The notes under the pieces are model-generated. The model saw only the letters and a program-made list of their open reading frames with translations, was not told the origin of the DNA and searched no databases. From a virus, in the IMG/VR virus record IMGVR_UViG_3300032288_003216, positions 1-33,781 of that record: DNA of 33,781 bases; one strand, 5' to 3'. This document shows positions 7,826-14,978 of this stretch, piece by piece (positions within the stretch are counted from its first letter, which is position 1; each line of letters opens with the position of its first letter). The translations under genes were made by a program, and so were the position numbers.

Positions 7826-7846
7826 TAACAATAAACATAGATTAAA

Positions 7847-8068
7847 ATGGAACAAAACACAATGAAAAGAATTGATGAAAACAGAATTTCTGCCGATGGA
7901 TTGATTTGGGATAATAGATCCGATAAATCAATCAAAGTAAAGAATTTGGCAAGTGGACACAATGTACACTCAATCGTTTTAGAGGGAGTTAGTTACTATC
8001 CCACATCAATCGATAAAAACAACAAAAACAAAAATTACATTCAGATAATCGAAAAAGAAAAAGCATAA
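7847..8068 (+). CDS. Hypothetical protein (73 aa)
   Basis: Small soluble protein with beta-strand character (DGLIWDNRSDKSIKV, then HSIVLEGVSYYP) and a basic end (KNNKNKNYIQIIEKEKA). Preceded by an A-rich leader. Ends two bases before the next gene. No family recognised. Confidence 0.7.
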   Translation: MEQNTMKRIDENRISADGLIWDNRSDKSIKVKNLASGHNVHSIVLEGVSYYPTSIDKNNKNKNYIQIIEKEKA

Positions 8069-8069
8069 T

Positions 8070-8429
8070 ATGAAAGCAATATTAATTGATTCTATCAACA
8101 AAGAAGTTAAAGAAGTTGAAATCGGAAAAGGTATTGATGAAATGTATAAGTTTCTACAATGCCAATGTTTTACAATAGCAACATACCTACCAAAAGAAGA
8201 TGCTATCTTTGTAGATGATGAAGGTTTGATGAATGGTACGGATACATTTTTTACATATGATGGAGCACATCAACCATTCGCTGGAAACGGATTGATTATG
8301 GGATGTGATGATGAAGGTGAAAGTGTGGATTGTAAAGTGGAATTAACCGAAGTGAAAAACAAAGTAAAATTCTACACCCGATACGAATTGGCGATGGGTA
8401 TAGCAATGGGAGCAATCAAAGCATTTTAA
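8070..8429 (+). CDS. DUF3846-like protein
   Basis: 119 residues. The layout MKAILIDSINKEVKEVEI, then IATYLPKEDAIFVDDEGLM, then HQPFAGNGLIMG fits DUF3846: an opening strand ending in charged residues, a 'DDEGL' segment and a late 'aGnGLi.G' strand. DUF3846 proteins occur in large phages and plasmids and have no established role I know of. Full-length for the family. Confidence 0.65.
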   Translation: MKAILIDSINKEVKEVEIGKGIDEMYKFLQCQCFTIATYLPKEDAIFVDDEGLMNGTDTFFTYDGAHQPFAGNGLIMGCDDEGESVDCKVELTEVKNKVKFYTRYELAMGIAMGAIKAF

Positions 8430-8430
8430 T

Positions 8431-8691
8431 ATGGAAACGATAGGTTATTTGGGTGGAGTGCTATTGGCAATCTGCGGAATACCTGAAGTTATACGAACTA
8501 TTAAAGATGGAAGGTGTCACTTGGGTTGGCCCTTTCTTCTTTTATGGTTCTTTGGTGAAGTATTTATGGAAATATACGCATTCGGACTTTGGGATTTTCC
8601 TTTGTTGTTTAATTACACATTCAATTTGGTATTGGTAGGAATAATGTTATACTTTAAAATAAAAACAAAATGGGACAGTATTATAAAATAG
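8431..8691 (+). CDS. PQ-loop/SemiSWEET-like small membrane protein
   Basis: 86 residues with three hydrophobic helices: about 4-20 (IGYLGGVLLAICGIPEV), 33-52 (WPFLLLWFFGEVFMEIYAF) and 58-77. The proline in GIPEV at the end of helix 1 and the pattern of a short charged loop then WFFGE resemble a half-unit PQ-loop transporter. It may sit in the inner membrane as a dimer. Overlaps the next gene by 22 bases. Confidence 0.65.
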   Translation: METIGYLGGVLLAICGIPEVIRTIKDGRCHLGWPFLLLWFFGEVFMEIYAFGLWDFPLLFNYTFNLVLVGIMLYFKIKTKWDSIIK

Positions 8692-9266
8692 TAAATATAA
8701 AGAAAAAGCAGTACATCAATCCACATACATTTGGTGATGGTGCAAAGTTAATGGAGTTTAGTATGTCAGCAAATGGCGTATTGGTCGGATTGGCAATACT
8801 ACTTGCCGATGGAAACGGTAGAGGTGGCGGAGACCTTAATAGTGAAAACGAAATCGTAGGTAGTTGGGCAGGTGATAATATCGTAATTGCAGGCGATTAT
8901 GCTGATAATGGAAAGTTTTTACCTGTGGATAAAATTGATTTAAATTTATATGGTGTAGCATTGGAGGAAGGTGAAGATATATCCATAAAAGTATTGGATG
9001 CACTTTGTGATGACCCCTTTTACTTTGAAGAGTTTCGTAAACATAGAGCGGGGTGGAGTAGCGATAATGATGTTAAGGAGTTGATTGAAAGAAAACTGAA
9101 AGAGAAAGGATTGAATCACCCTAAAAAGTATCAGGTGGTTTCATCAAAAGACCCCAATGTAAAATACAATGTGATTGAAGATAATGGTAATTGGGAATGT
9201 AATTGCCCTTCGTTCACATATACAGGCGGAAAAGAGTGTAAACATATTAAATCAGTAAAGGTATGA
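8670..9266 (+). CDS. Phage protein with C-terminal SWIM zinc finger
   Basis: 198 residues. The first 150 residues (MGQYYKIVNIKKKQYINP, GGGDLNSENEIVGSWAGD, IVIAGDYADNGKF) belong to a known but uncharacterised phage family. Fused to it at 165-198 is a SWIM finger, C177-x-C179, ten residues, C190-x-H192, with the same spacing as the protein at 6144. The fusion suggests that the SWIM unit brings the conserved domain to DNA or to a protein complex. Confidence 0.82.
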   Translation: MGQYYKIVNIKKKQYINPHTFGDGAKLMEFSMSANGVLVGLAILLADGNGRGGGDLNSENEIVGSWAGDNIVIAGDYADNGKFLPVDKIDLNLYGVALEEGEDISIKVLDALCDDPFYFEEFRKHRAGWSSDNDVKELIERKLKEKGLNHPKKYQVVSSKDPNVKYNVIEDNGNWECNCPSFTYTGGKECKHIKSVKV

Positions 9267-9481
9267 TAAAGTATAAAAAAATGAAAACAGGTCCCGTTGA
9301 AATAGATTTGACCGGACCGGATGGTAACGCATTTACGTTAATTGGAATTGCTGGTAATCTTGCAAAGCAATTGTATTTAGATAAAAAGAAAATTCAAAGT
9401 GAAATGATGTCGGGTGATTATGAAAATCTAATCAAAGTATTCGATAAACATTTTGGAGAATTCGTAACTTTATATCGTTAA
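9263..9481 (+). CDS. Conserved small phage protein
   Basis: 72 residues. The segments VEIDLTGPDGNAF, QSEMMSGDYENLI and KVFDKHFGEFVTLYR form a compact, recognisable phage family without assigned function. It starts four bases inside the preceding SWIM gene; an alternative start at 9281 removes the lysine-rich first six residues. Last gene before an internal promoter. Confidence 0.78.
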   Translation: MIKYKKMKTGPVEIDLTGPDGNAFTLIGIAGNLAKQLYLDKKKIQSEMMSGDYENLIKVFDKHFGEFVTLYR

Positions 9482-9485
9482 TAAT

Positions 9486-9516
9486 TTTGAAAAACCAAAA
9501 AGTTTTTGTATATTTG
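9486..9516 (+). promoter_or_regulatory. Bacteroidetes-type promoter (-33/-7)
   Basis: TTTG at 9486-9489, a 19-bp spacer, then a perfect TATATTTG at 9509-9516. The spacer ends in TTTTTG, similar to the other promoters here. Predicted start near 9523, about 13 bases ahead of the ATG at 9536. It would boost the second half of the long gene array. Confidence 0.7.
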
Positions 9517-9535
9517 TTAATATAAAACAATACGT

Positions 9536-9712
9536 ATGAGCAGGATGAATGAACTTTTTATGAAAAAAAATAATGAACCATTGGATTTGAAAGGGGATGA
9601 AGATTATCTATATGAACAATATCTTCAGCAAGAAAACATCAACCAAGAATATTGGTCAGAAGTGAATAGTGGTTCTATTTTTCCTGATGGGATGGAATAC
9701 GATGATTTATAA
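9536..9712 (+). CDS. Small acidic protein (58 aa)
   Basis: ATG 9536 opens a frame reading MSRMNELFMKKNNEP and ending with FPDGMEYDDL, stop TAA at 9710-9712. It is rich in Glu, Asp and Tyr and has no membrane segment. It is first after the promoter at 9486 and is followed 15 bases later by the next gene, the normal spacing here. Family unknown. Confidence 0.7.
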   Translation: MSRMNELFMKKNNEPLDLKGDEDYLYEQYLQQENINQEYWSEVNSGSIFPDGMEYDDL

Positions 9713-9727
9713 AAATAAAAAAATAGT

Positions 9728-10054
9728 ATGGAAATATTACCAGAAATAATTACACTATCAAACGAAATGATTGATACGTTAGATGAGGCGGAGTTTTTTG
9801 AAGGCAATCCGTTTATTGAACGATTACCATTAAAAAGAAAGTTGCAAATAACCATGCAAAGAAAATGGGAAGAGCAATTTGAAATGCACCTAACTGATGT
9901 TGAATTTGAAAAGGTAGTTAAAGAAACGTTGGATGAAGCGGTTTCAAATACGATTGAAGATTTGATTGATAAAGGTGCAATTGATATGAGTATAGGTAAA
10001 GATGGGGATGTATTATATTCGATAAATAAAGATTTTGATACAGATGAACTTTGA
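9728..10054 (+). CDS. Hypothetical helical protein (108 aa)
   Basis: Acidic and mostly helical (LSNEMIDTLDEAEFFEG, KVVKETLDEAVSNTIEDLI) with a short strand-rich end (DVLYSINKDFDTDEL). No cysteines, signal or membrane span. A long open frame on the opposite strand overlaps it but lacks the local start context. Function unknown. Confidence 0.75.
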   Translation: MEILPEIITLSNEMIDTLDEAEFFEGNPFIERLPLKRKLQITMQRKWEEQFEMHLTDVEFEKVVKETLDEAVSNTIEDLIDKGAIDMSIGKDGDVLYSINKDFDTDEL

Positions 10055-10307
10055 TAAAACCGATGATGAATTAAAACAAATGACGGAAGAGGAGTTGTTT
10101 GAATATTTGGATGCCAAAGCAGCATACTTATCAAAGCACACTTCACCACTGTCTGAATATCACACAAAACGATTTGCAAGTTTAGCATCAACGATATCCA
10201 AAACCGAATTCGAATATGATGTTGTAAAAAAGATTGCAAAGGAAAATGATAGGATGGCTTGGGAAAAATTTATAAATGAAAAAAACAAACAAAATGAAAT
10301 TGATTAA
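10044..10307 (+). CDS. Hypothetical protein (87 aa)
   Basis: ATG 10044 overlaps the previous gene by 11 bases; TTG 10035 is a less likely start. The opening TDDELKQMTEEELFEYLDAKAAYL is an acidic helix, followed by a basic region. Its 3' end overlaps the signal-peptide gene at 10276 by 32 bases. No family recognised. Confidence 0.7.
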   Translation: MNFDKTDDELKQMTEEELFEYLDAKAAYLSKHTSPLSEYHTKRFASLASTISKTEFEYDVVKKIAKENDRMAWEKFINEKNKQNEID

Positions 10308-10710
10308 AAATCTATTATTAGCAATTGCTTTTGTACTTACATATTCGGGTACAATGGCTCAAACAAATGAAAGTTATTATAAAGCAGTTGTTACTGAAAT
10401 GTATATTAGAAGTGATGCTGAAAGTAGCTGGGAGTTGTACCAAAAAAATGGAACAACAAATATAACGATTGTAGTAGAAGATGAATTCATATCAATACAA
10501 TCTCAAAAACCAACTATATACAGGATATTTAAAAACAATACCGAAGAAATAAACACCGATAAATTGGTCGGAATTAGATACCTTGGTAAAGATTTGAAAA
10601 CAGATGAATATTGTACATTGGATATTGTAAAAAGTAAATCAAGTGAAACGTATTTAATTAGTATCATAAAAAAGAATATGAATTTTAGATACTTTATAGA
10701 TAGAAACTAA
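10276..10710 (+). CDS. Secreted protein with Sec signal peptide
   Basis: 144 residues. Residues 1-28 form a clear Sec signal: basic start, hydrophobic core LLLAIAFVLTYSGT and a cleavage site TMA|Q typical of Bacteroidetes exports. ATG 10294 is an alternative start and also gives a full signal. The mature part is strand-rich (TNITIVVEDEFISIQ). Probably periplasmic, so it acts on the envelope of the infected cell. Family unknown. Confidence 0.78.
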   Translation: MKKTNKMKLIKNLLLAIAFVLTYSGTMAQTNESYYKAVVTEMYIRSDAESSWELYQKNGTTNITIVVEDEFISIQSQKPTIYRIFKNNTEEINTDKLVGIRYLGKDLKTDEYCTLDIVKSKSSETYLISIIKKNMNFRYFIDRN

Positions 10711-10729
10711 ACTCAATAAAACACAGAAT

Positions 10730-11137
10730 ATGAATTATAGTAATTTTAAGCACGATTTCAATAAACCATCTAGGTTTACTGCAGAACACTACGGAACAAA
10801 AGTATCAGTTGAATACGACCATAGTGATTTGAGTTTGGATGAGGTATTTGATGCGTTTGAAACATTGGTGACCGGTATGGGATATCACAAAGATTCTTGG
10901 AAACAATGGATATTAGAAAGAGCAGAGGAATATCAGGAAGAAGAAAACGATAAATGGGACGAAGATGAAAAAATAACGTATGAAGATTGGAAACAGCAAG
11001 AAGAGGAAGCAGTGAGAAGTATAATCAAATCAAAAATGGATGCGAAAACTTTTTCAGATGCTTTAGAAAATCCACCAGAACCAAATGAGAATTTAAAATA
11101 TGCGGCTGCAGAGTTTTTGAAAAAAATAAAAAAATAA
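10730..11137 (+). CDS. Hypothetical acidic phage protein (135 aa)
   Basis: N-terminal strand-rich segment (FTAEHYGTKVSVEYDHSDLSL), then a helix and a very acidic, tryptophan-containing stretch (EEYQEEENDKWDEDEK). The first part, with 'EYDHSDLSLDEVFDAF', resembles small phage proteins of unknown role. Cytoplasmic. Ends four bases before the next start. Confidence 0.73.
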   Translation: MNYSNFKHDFNKPSRFTAEHYGTKVSVEYDHSDLSLDEVFDAFETLVTGMGYHKDSWKQWILERAEEYQEEENDKWDEDEKITYEDWKQQEEEAVRSIIKSKMDAKTFSDALENPPEPNENLKYAAAEFLKKIKK

Positions 11138-11140
11138 CCA

Positions 11141-11353
11141 ATGGGTTTCAATCATTGTTACTTTTCAAGTTTAGATAACCTACAAAAAGAATACGAAAGT
11201 GTAGGATTAGAATCTTTTGTAAAAAGATATAGAAAATACGATGCGTTGACAGGTCCAAGTGAATGTTTTAGATTTTTAGAAGAAAAACAAAAAGAATATG
11301 AGTTACAATCCATACAGGTGGTGGACAAAGGGAAGGAAACGAAAACCACTTAA
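11141..11353 (+). CDS. Hypothetical protein (70 aa)
   Basis: Begins MGFNHCYFSSLDNLQKEYE and stays charged and helical to the end. It overlaps the following gene by 56 bases, longer than other overlaps here, so one of the two starts may be wrong, although both frames have ordinary codon use. No family recognised. Confidence 0.65.
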   Translation: MGFNHCYFSSLDNLQKEYESVGLESFVKRYRKYDALTGPSECFRFLEEKQKEYELQSIQVVDKGKETKTT

Positions 11354-11789
11354 AGCAGATGCACCTTTGTTATTAAAAATCCGCAATGGTGATTTTGATT
11401 ATTCATATATGTTTGCTGAAGCTAAAGAGATGAGAGAAACGGCTGAAAAAACTTATCAACAAACATATGAAAACTACGCAGGCAACGATGAACGGAATAG
11501 AATAGATGCGGCATTGGAAGCAAGTAGGATGAAACGAGTGAAGGCAATCAAATTAGAAATTGAAGCTGATAAAGATGAAAACCAAATCCTATGGAAACTT
11601 CGCAAAGAGTTAGAAAAGGAATTTGAAAAGGATTTGTGGGATAAAGCAATGGAGAGACAGAGAGGAAAAGGAACATTGGAAGATTTATATGAATGGTATC
11701 GTAAAAATTCCAAAGTGAAAAATCCACAATCTATTCAAGATATTCAATTAAGAAGAACGAATACCAAAGGTTTAGAATATTTATTCTAA
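11298..11789 (+). CDS. Basic coiled-coil protein
   Basis: 163 residues, strongly charged. After the start MSYNPYRWWTKGRKRKPLK, residues 40-130 are a long charged helix with heptad-like hydrophobic spacing (KRVKAIKLEIEADKDENQ, LRKELEKEFEKDLWDKAME), probably a coiled coil. This would suit a scaffold or nucleic-acid-associated protein. Function not assigned. It is followed by a 42-base spacer before the membrane gene. Confidence 0.75.
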   Translation: MSYNPYRWWTKGRKRKPLKADAPLLLKIRNGDFDYSYMFAEAKEMRETAEKTYQQTYENYAGNDERNRIDAALEASRMKRVKAIKLEIEADKDENQILWKLRKELEKEFEKDLWDKAMERQRGKGTLEDLYEWYRKNSKVKNPQSIQDIQLRRTNTKGLEYLF

Positions 11790-11831
11790 AGGTTACACTA
11801 TTGTAAACGAAACCAACCCAGATGGACGACG

Positions 11832-12074
11832 GTGATAAACAAAATCAGAGAAAAATATTTGGAAAAACGCCAAAGGTTAATGCTATACAAGGACGTGACT
11901 TTGTTTCTAGCACTTTTCTTCAATCCCTTTGGATTCGATGCCGTTCAATATTCCCTAATACTACTGACGGGAAGTTTATGGAGAGCGAACTTCGTTATGT
12001 ATTGTATTGCGGCATCTTTTTTTGGATGTTACATATACTTTGGCAAACAATTAAATAAAACAATGAATTCGTAG
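11832..12074 (+). CDS. Two-span membrane protein, GTG start
   Basis: 80 residues from GTG 11832; ATG 11880 gives a shorter but still complete membrane part (MLYKDVTLFLALFF). Two hydrophobic helices: about 23-40 (VTLFLALFFNPFGFDAV) and 54-71 (NFVMYCIAASFFGCYIYFG). The 'ALFFNPFGFDA' plus 'SFFG.Y.YF' pattern resembles a small membrane protein family seen in other environmental phages. An overlapping frame from ATG 11822 is less plausible. Confidence 0.68.
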   Translation: MINKIREKYLEKRQRLMLYKDVTLFLALFFNPFGFDAVQYSLILLTGSLWRANFVMYCIAASFFGCYIYFGKQLNKTMNS

Positions 12075-12076
12075 AT

Positions 12077-12415
12077 ATGCAAGAAAAACCAATTGTAATT
12101 CATATTGATATTGGTAATCAATCATTGACGAGTTGGGTTAAAGAAAACAAATACGTTATACATTCAGAATTGATTAGATATTCTGAAAAAATGATAAAGG
12201 AAAATATTGATGTACTACAGGCAATAATGGTTTCCAATTTAGTTGATAATGTGGTATTCATTTTAAAAAAAGATTCATTGGATTTGACTTTGGAAAAAGC
12301 AATGAAGTATTTTATGTCAATTGAGGAATATGAAAAATGTGCGAAAATTAGAGATTTGGAATACTTATTGAAAAACCAAAAGAATGAAACAAAAAATACT
12401 AAAGATCGTAAATGA
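12077..12415 (+). CDS. Protein with UVR-like helical motif
   Basis: 112 residues. The segment AMKYFMSIEEYEKCAKIRDLE at about residues 75-95 resembles the UVR motif of UvrB/UvrC and McsA-type proteins, a helical hairpin for protein contact. The N-terminal half has strands (IVIHIDIGNQSL). It may interact with a host repair or protease complex; only the motif supports this. Overlaps the next gene by 32 bases. Confidence 0.65.
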   Translation: MQEKPIVIHIDIGNQSLTSWVKENKYVIHSELIRYSEKMIKENIDVLQAIMVSNLVDNVVFILKKDSLDLTLEKAMKYFMSIEEYEKCAKIRDLEYLLKNQKNETKNTKDRK

Positions 12416-12566
12416 TATAAAGGACCATCTCAAAGATATTGATGATGATGGTGTTTATCATTCTCGTCTCGATGATATTTACGATTCATTATCTTTGATT
12501 GAAGATGAACTTTATGCAGAGGATGATGTAGACGTGAATGATTTGGGATTGGATGATGACTTTTAA
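12384..12566 (+). CDS. Small acidic protein (60 aa)
   Basis: Starts inside the end of the previous gene. After a short basic start (MKQKILKIVNDIKDHLK) it is dominated by aspartate and glutamate (DIDDDGVYHSRLDDIYDS, AEDDVDVNDLGLDDDF). The strongly negative tail could mimic nucleic acid or bind cations. No family recognised. Confidence 0.68.
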   Translation: MKQKILKIVNDIKDHLKDIDDDGVYHSRLDDIYDSLSLIEDELYAEDDVDVNDLGLDDDF

Positions 12567-12578
12567 CAAAACAATTTT

Positions 12579-12917
12579 ATGAATTTATTTTATGGAGTCC
12601 TATGGGGTATAATAGGACAGATATTAACGTTTCTACAATTACAGGGAAATGTTAAGTGGAATTGGATGCAGAGATATCCAATTAGTACATTGGCTATGTC
12701 AGTACCTATGGCATATTGTTATATTAAATCAGTAGAGTATTTAGTAAAGGCATACAATGGTGAACTATGGCCATCCCGAATGATTGGATTCGGTGTTGGG
12801 ATTATTATATTTTATTTATTGAGTATGGTTTTATTTGGAGAAACTATTTCAACAAAAACGTTTGTTTGTTTACTCCTTGCTATATCAATTATATTAGTTC
12901 AAATATTTTGGAAATGA
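12579..12917 (+). CDS. Four-span membrane protein (112 aa)
   Basis: Four hydrophobic helices at roughly 2-20, 36-54, 68-88 and 92-111, ending in LAISIILVQIFWK. The helix count and length resemble small multidrug-resistance/DMT-type transporters, but the typical conserved glutamate in the first helix is not seen. Probably inner membrane. It overlaps the next gene by 4 bases (ATGA). Confidence 0.72.
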   Translation: MNLFYGVLWGIIGQILTFLQLQGNVKWNWMQRYPISTLAMSVPMAYCYIKSVEYLVKAYNGELWPSRMIGFGVGIIIFYLLSMVLFGETISTKTFVCLLLAISIILVQIFWK

Positions 12918-13105
12918 TAATTAAGGAATTTATAAGATTTAATGATGGGTTGTATATTCTAAAAAGAAAGTTTCAAGAACTATCGGTAAAACAGGATAAG
13001 ATTCAGGAATTAAAATCTCTATTAGGATGTGATATTGTATTGAGAAAAGATGGGTGGTTATTGTATTGTGAACAAATAGCAGAAGCGGAAATAGTAAATG
13101 AATAA
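12914..13105 (+). CDS. Hypothetical small protein (63 aa)
   Basis: ATG 12914 shares ATGA with the stop of the membrane gene, so coupling is very likely. Sequence: a helix (EFIRFNDGLYILKRKFQEL), then a short alpha/beta unit (CDIVLRKDGWLLYCEQIA) with two cysteines. Cytoplasmic. Ends 8 bases inside the next gene. Family unknown. Confidence 0.68.
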   Translation: MIIKEFIRFNDGLYILKRKFQELSVKQDKIQELKSLLGCDIVLRKDGWLLYCEQIAEAEIVNE

Positions 13106-13430
13106 TAAGTACACAAAAATAATTTCAGATTTACACTATCCACTATGGTTATTAAAAGATTTTATGTGGATGATCAAATTACCTATCATTAGTTTCATAC
13201 TTGCAGTACCTACAATAATCATTTCAATTTATATGTATCTCAAAACAAACGGTAAATCTAAATTAGAAAACCAAATGGTGTTGGCATGGTTATGTGCAAA
13301 TACCACTTGGATGTGTAGTGAACAATTTGAAATGCCTGTATTGTGGTTATCTTATTTGTTTTTTATTGTGGGAATAATTACGTTAATCTTTTATATTCCA
13401 TATTTATTTCTACAAAATAATTCGGAATGA
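13098..13430 (+). CDS. Three-span membrane protein (110 aa)
   Basis: Hydrophobic helices at about 25-48 (LPIISFILAVPTIIISIYMYL), 60-72 and 80-103 (VLWLSYLFFIVGIITLIFY). The opening segment DLHYPLWLLKDFMW is amphipathic. Probably inner membrane with a cytosolic N-terminus. Function unknown. Overlaps the following small gene by ATGA. Confidence 0.7.
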   Translation: MNNKYTKIISDLHYPLWLLKDFMWMIKLPIISFILAVPTIIISIYMYLKTNGKSKLENQMVLAWLCANTTWMCSEQFEMPVLWLSYLFFIVGIITLIFYIPYLFLQNNSE

Positions 13431-13525
13431 CTAAAAAGGAACGTAAATACAGAAATAGAAAAAAGATGCAAAAGCAATCCAGAAAATTGAACATAAAAAA
13501 GGGGTTGCATCAAAAGCACACATAA
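13427..13525 (+). CDS. Tiny basic protein (32 aa)
   Basis: ATG 13427 overlaps the previous stop (ATGA). The frame reads MTKKERKYRNRKKMQKQ and ends HQKHT, about half Lys/Arg. Composition suggests RNA or DNA binding. The tight coupling and the terminator right after it support it being a real last gene of the operon, but the length leaves doubt. Confidence 0.55.
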   Translation: MTKKERKYRNRKKMQKQSRKLNIKKGLHQKHT

Positions 13526-13535
13526 AGTATAAGTT

Positions 13536-13560
13536 AAGGGGATATTATATCCCCTTTTTT
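13536..13560 (+). terminator. Intrinsic terminator of the first long operon
   Basis: GGGGATAT at 13538-13545 and ATATCCCC at 13547-13554, flanked by AA and TT, form a strong GC-rich stem ending in TTTTTT (13555-13560). It follows the last gene of the array by about 10 bases and precedes the promoter at 13562, so it marks the end of the operon that begins at 839/9486. Confidence 0.8.
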
Positions 13561-13561
13561 A

Positions 13562-13593
13562 TTTGGTAAATACAAATATTTTTCGTAGATTTA
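13562..13593 (+). promoter_or_regulatory. Bacteroidetes-type promoter (-33/-7)
   Basis: TTTG at 13562-13565, a 20-bp spacer ending TTTTCG, then TAGATTTA at 13586-13593 (one mismatch to TAnnTTTG). Lies directly after the terminator. Predicted start near 13600, only a few bases ahead of the ATG at 13607. Confidence 0.7.
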
Positions 13594-13606
13594 ATGGTAT
13601 TTGAAA

Positions 13607-13777
13607 ATGGCATACTTTAAAATGTTAAAAAACATAGATAATAAAATAAAATACTGGGAAGAGTATGTGCCAAATGGATTTTTCCAAAAACAATGGGTAC
13701 GTATTCAATTATGTAACCTTCGCAAAAAAAAGCAAAACGTAGAAAATATATTAAGTAAACTAAAAATAAAAAAGTAA
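13607..13777 (+). CDS. Small basic protein (56 aa)
   Basis: ATG 13607 opens MAYFKMLKNIDNKIKYW and the frame runs to TAA at 13775-13777, one base before the next gene. Basic, helical, with the segment FFQKQWVRIQLCNLRKKK. First gene after the promoter at 13562. No family recognised. Confidence 0.68.
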   Translation: MAYFKMLKNIDNKIKYWEEYVPNGFFQKQWVRIQLCNLRKKKQNVENILSKLKIKK

Positions 13778-13778
13778 A

Positions 13779-14204
13779 ATGAAAAAAGTATTTTTAGCAC
13801 TATGTATGTGCATTACACAATTTGTATTCGCACAAACCCAAAGTTTGGATTCATTCATAAATGAGTGGATTGGTAAACCCTATAAATTTGGGGGCAAAAC
13901 AAAATCAGGTATTGATTGTTCGCAATTCACAAAAAGATTATACAATGATGTTTATGGGTTGGAATTGAGGGGCACCTGTTCAAGACAATGGAATCAAACA
14001 ATTCGTGTTTCAAAAACCGATTTGCAAGAGGGGGATATTGTATTCTTTAAGAGTCGTCTATCACCAAGTGGATGGCACTGTGGGTTATATATTGGAAACA
14101 ATAAATTTGTACATGCTTCAAATAAATTTGAAGGTGTAAAGATTAGTAGTTTAAGTGAAGATATTTATAGAAAAAACTATAAAGGTGCCGGTAGGTTAAT
14201 GTAA
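13779..14204 (+). CDS. Secreted NlpC/P60 cell-wall hydrolase
   Basis: 141 residues. Residues 1-18 are a Sec signal peptide (cleavage after VFA|Q). The mature part is a single NlpC/P60 domain: nucleophile C47 in GIDCSQF, catalytic histidine H100 in WHCGLYIG and the third polar residue H112 in FVHAS. Such enzymes cleave peptide bonds in peptidoglycan stems. In a phage this could be an exported endolysin or a wall-remodelling enzyme. No substrate-binding extra domain is present. Confidence 0.88.
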   Translation: MKKVFLALCMCITQFVFAQTQSLDSFINEWIGKPYKFGGKTKSGIDCSQFTKRLYNDVYGLELRGTCSRQWNQTIRVSKTDLQEGDIVFFKSRLSPSGWHCGLYIGNNKFVHASNKFEGVKISSLSEDIYRKNYKGAGRLM

Positions 14205-14221
14205 TTTGTAAATTGTATAAA

Positions 14222-14452
14222 ATGAATAATGAAATTTTTGGTTACATTGGAATGGCAGTCGTTCTATTTTCATTCACATTGAATGATGTAGCGAAGTTAA
14301 GATTAGTGAATTTGATTGGTTCTATCTTTTGGATATTGTATGGGTGGTCAATAGATTCGACACCGACTCTTATAGTTAATACGGCAGTTGTATTAATACA
14401 TACATACTGGTTTTATAAAAATGGAAACTGTTTTGATAATTTTAAAAAATAA
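14222..14452 (+). CDS. YgjV-like small membrane protein
   Basis: 76 residues from ATG 14222 (a TTG at 14213 is less likely). Three hydrophobic helices: EIFGYIGMAVVLFSFTL, LVNLIGSIFWILYGW and TLIVNTAVVLIHTYWFY. The pattern 'GYIGM...FSF...LRLVNLIG..FW..YG.....PTLI.N' resembles the YgjV inner-membrane family. Function of that family is unclear. Confidence 0.68.
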   Translation: MNNEIFGYIGMAVVLFSFTLNDVAKLRLVNLIGSIFWILYGWSIDSTPTLIVNTAVVLIHTYWFYKNGNCFDNFKK

Positions 14453-14457
14453 ATAAT

Positions 14458-14766
14458 ATGGATTACAAGTACGACATTAGAAACTTTTTTTGGAATAAAG
14501 AGTTGAATACATTTTTCGCACAAGGGTGGGATTTGGTTGCAGAACTACCCGATGGGTCTATTCACCCAGAAGCATTTCCAAATGGCAAAGAGGAATTTTA
14601 TATTCATAACTACCAAACGGGTGGATTCAGAAGATTTAGATTTGTTGATACTCTTATAGAACACTACGTAGACACTTACGAAGATGGATCTTTTTCTGAA
14701 TTCGAAGTTAATAGTTTGTTATTTGAAAGTGAAGATGGTATTAAATGCAATATTATTATTTCATAA
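14458..14766 (+). CDS. Hypothetical protein (102 aa)
   Basis: Soluble, aromatic and acidic (NFFWNKELNTFFAQGWDLVA, EEFYIHNYQTGGFRRFRF), likely beta-rich. No signal or membrane span although flanked by membrane proteins. Family not recognised. Confidence 0.7.
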   Translation: MDYKYDIRNFFWNKELNTFFAQGWDLVAELPDGSIHPEAFPNGKEEFYIHNYQTGGFRRFRFVDTLIEHYVDTYEDGSFSEFEVNSLLFESEDGIKCNIIIS

Positions 14767-14776
14767 ATAAATTCAT

Positions 14777-14974
14777 ATGACTCCACTAGAAAAATTTGTA
14801 CAATATATTGGTGAAGAAAAATTAAAAGATCACAATATTAAATTCTTTTTGCAAGTAGAAGAAAAATGTATTAAAGATGCGATAATGTATTCGTTGGATG
14901 AAGATGGGCACACCGGCGATTGGAAATTAAAATTCGCAGACGATTACTACAAAAAATTAAAGGAACAAAAATAA
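14777..14974 (+). CDS. Hypothetical protein (65 aa)
   Basis: Small, helical, charged protein beginning MTPLEKFVQYIGEEKLK and ending in DDYYKKLKEQK, with one central DEDGHTGDWKLKF turn. No known motif. Four bases separate it from the SPFH gene, so the two may work together. Confidence 0.68.
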   Translation: MTPLEKFVQYIGEEKLKDHNIKFFLQVEEKCIKDAIMYSLDEDGHTGDWKLKFADDYYKKLKEQK

Positions 14975-14978
14975 GTTT

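Noticed and set aside
9625-10239. Long open frame on the minus strand (204 codons)
   Set aside because: It is antisense to coupled + strand genes, is rich in Ser, Leu and Ile as expected for an antisense shadow, and lacks start context.
11822-12058. A 78-codon frame from ATG 11822
   Set aside because: It overlaps the GTG-started membrane gene in another frame. The membrane frame has two clear helices and resembles known phage proteins, while this one has no such pattern.
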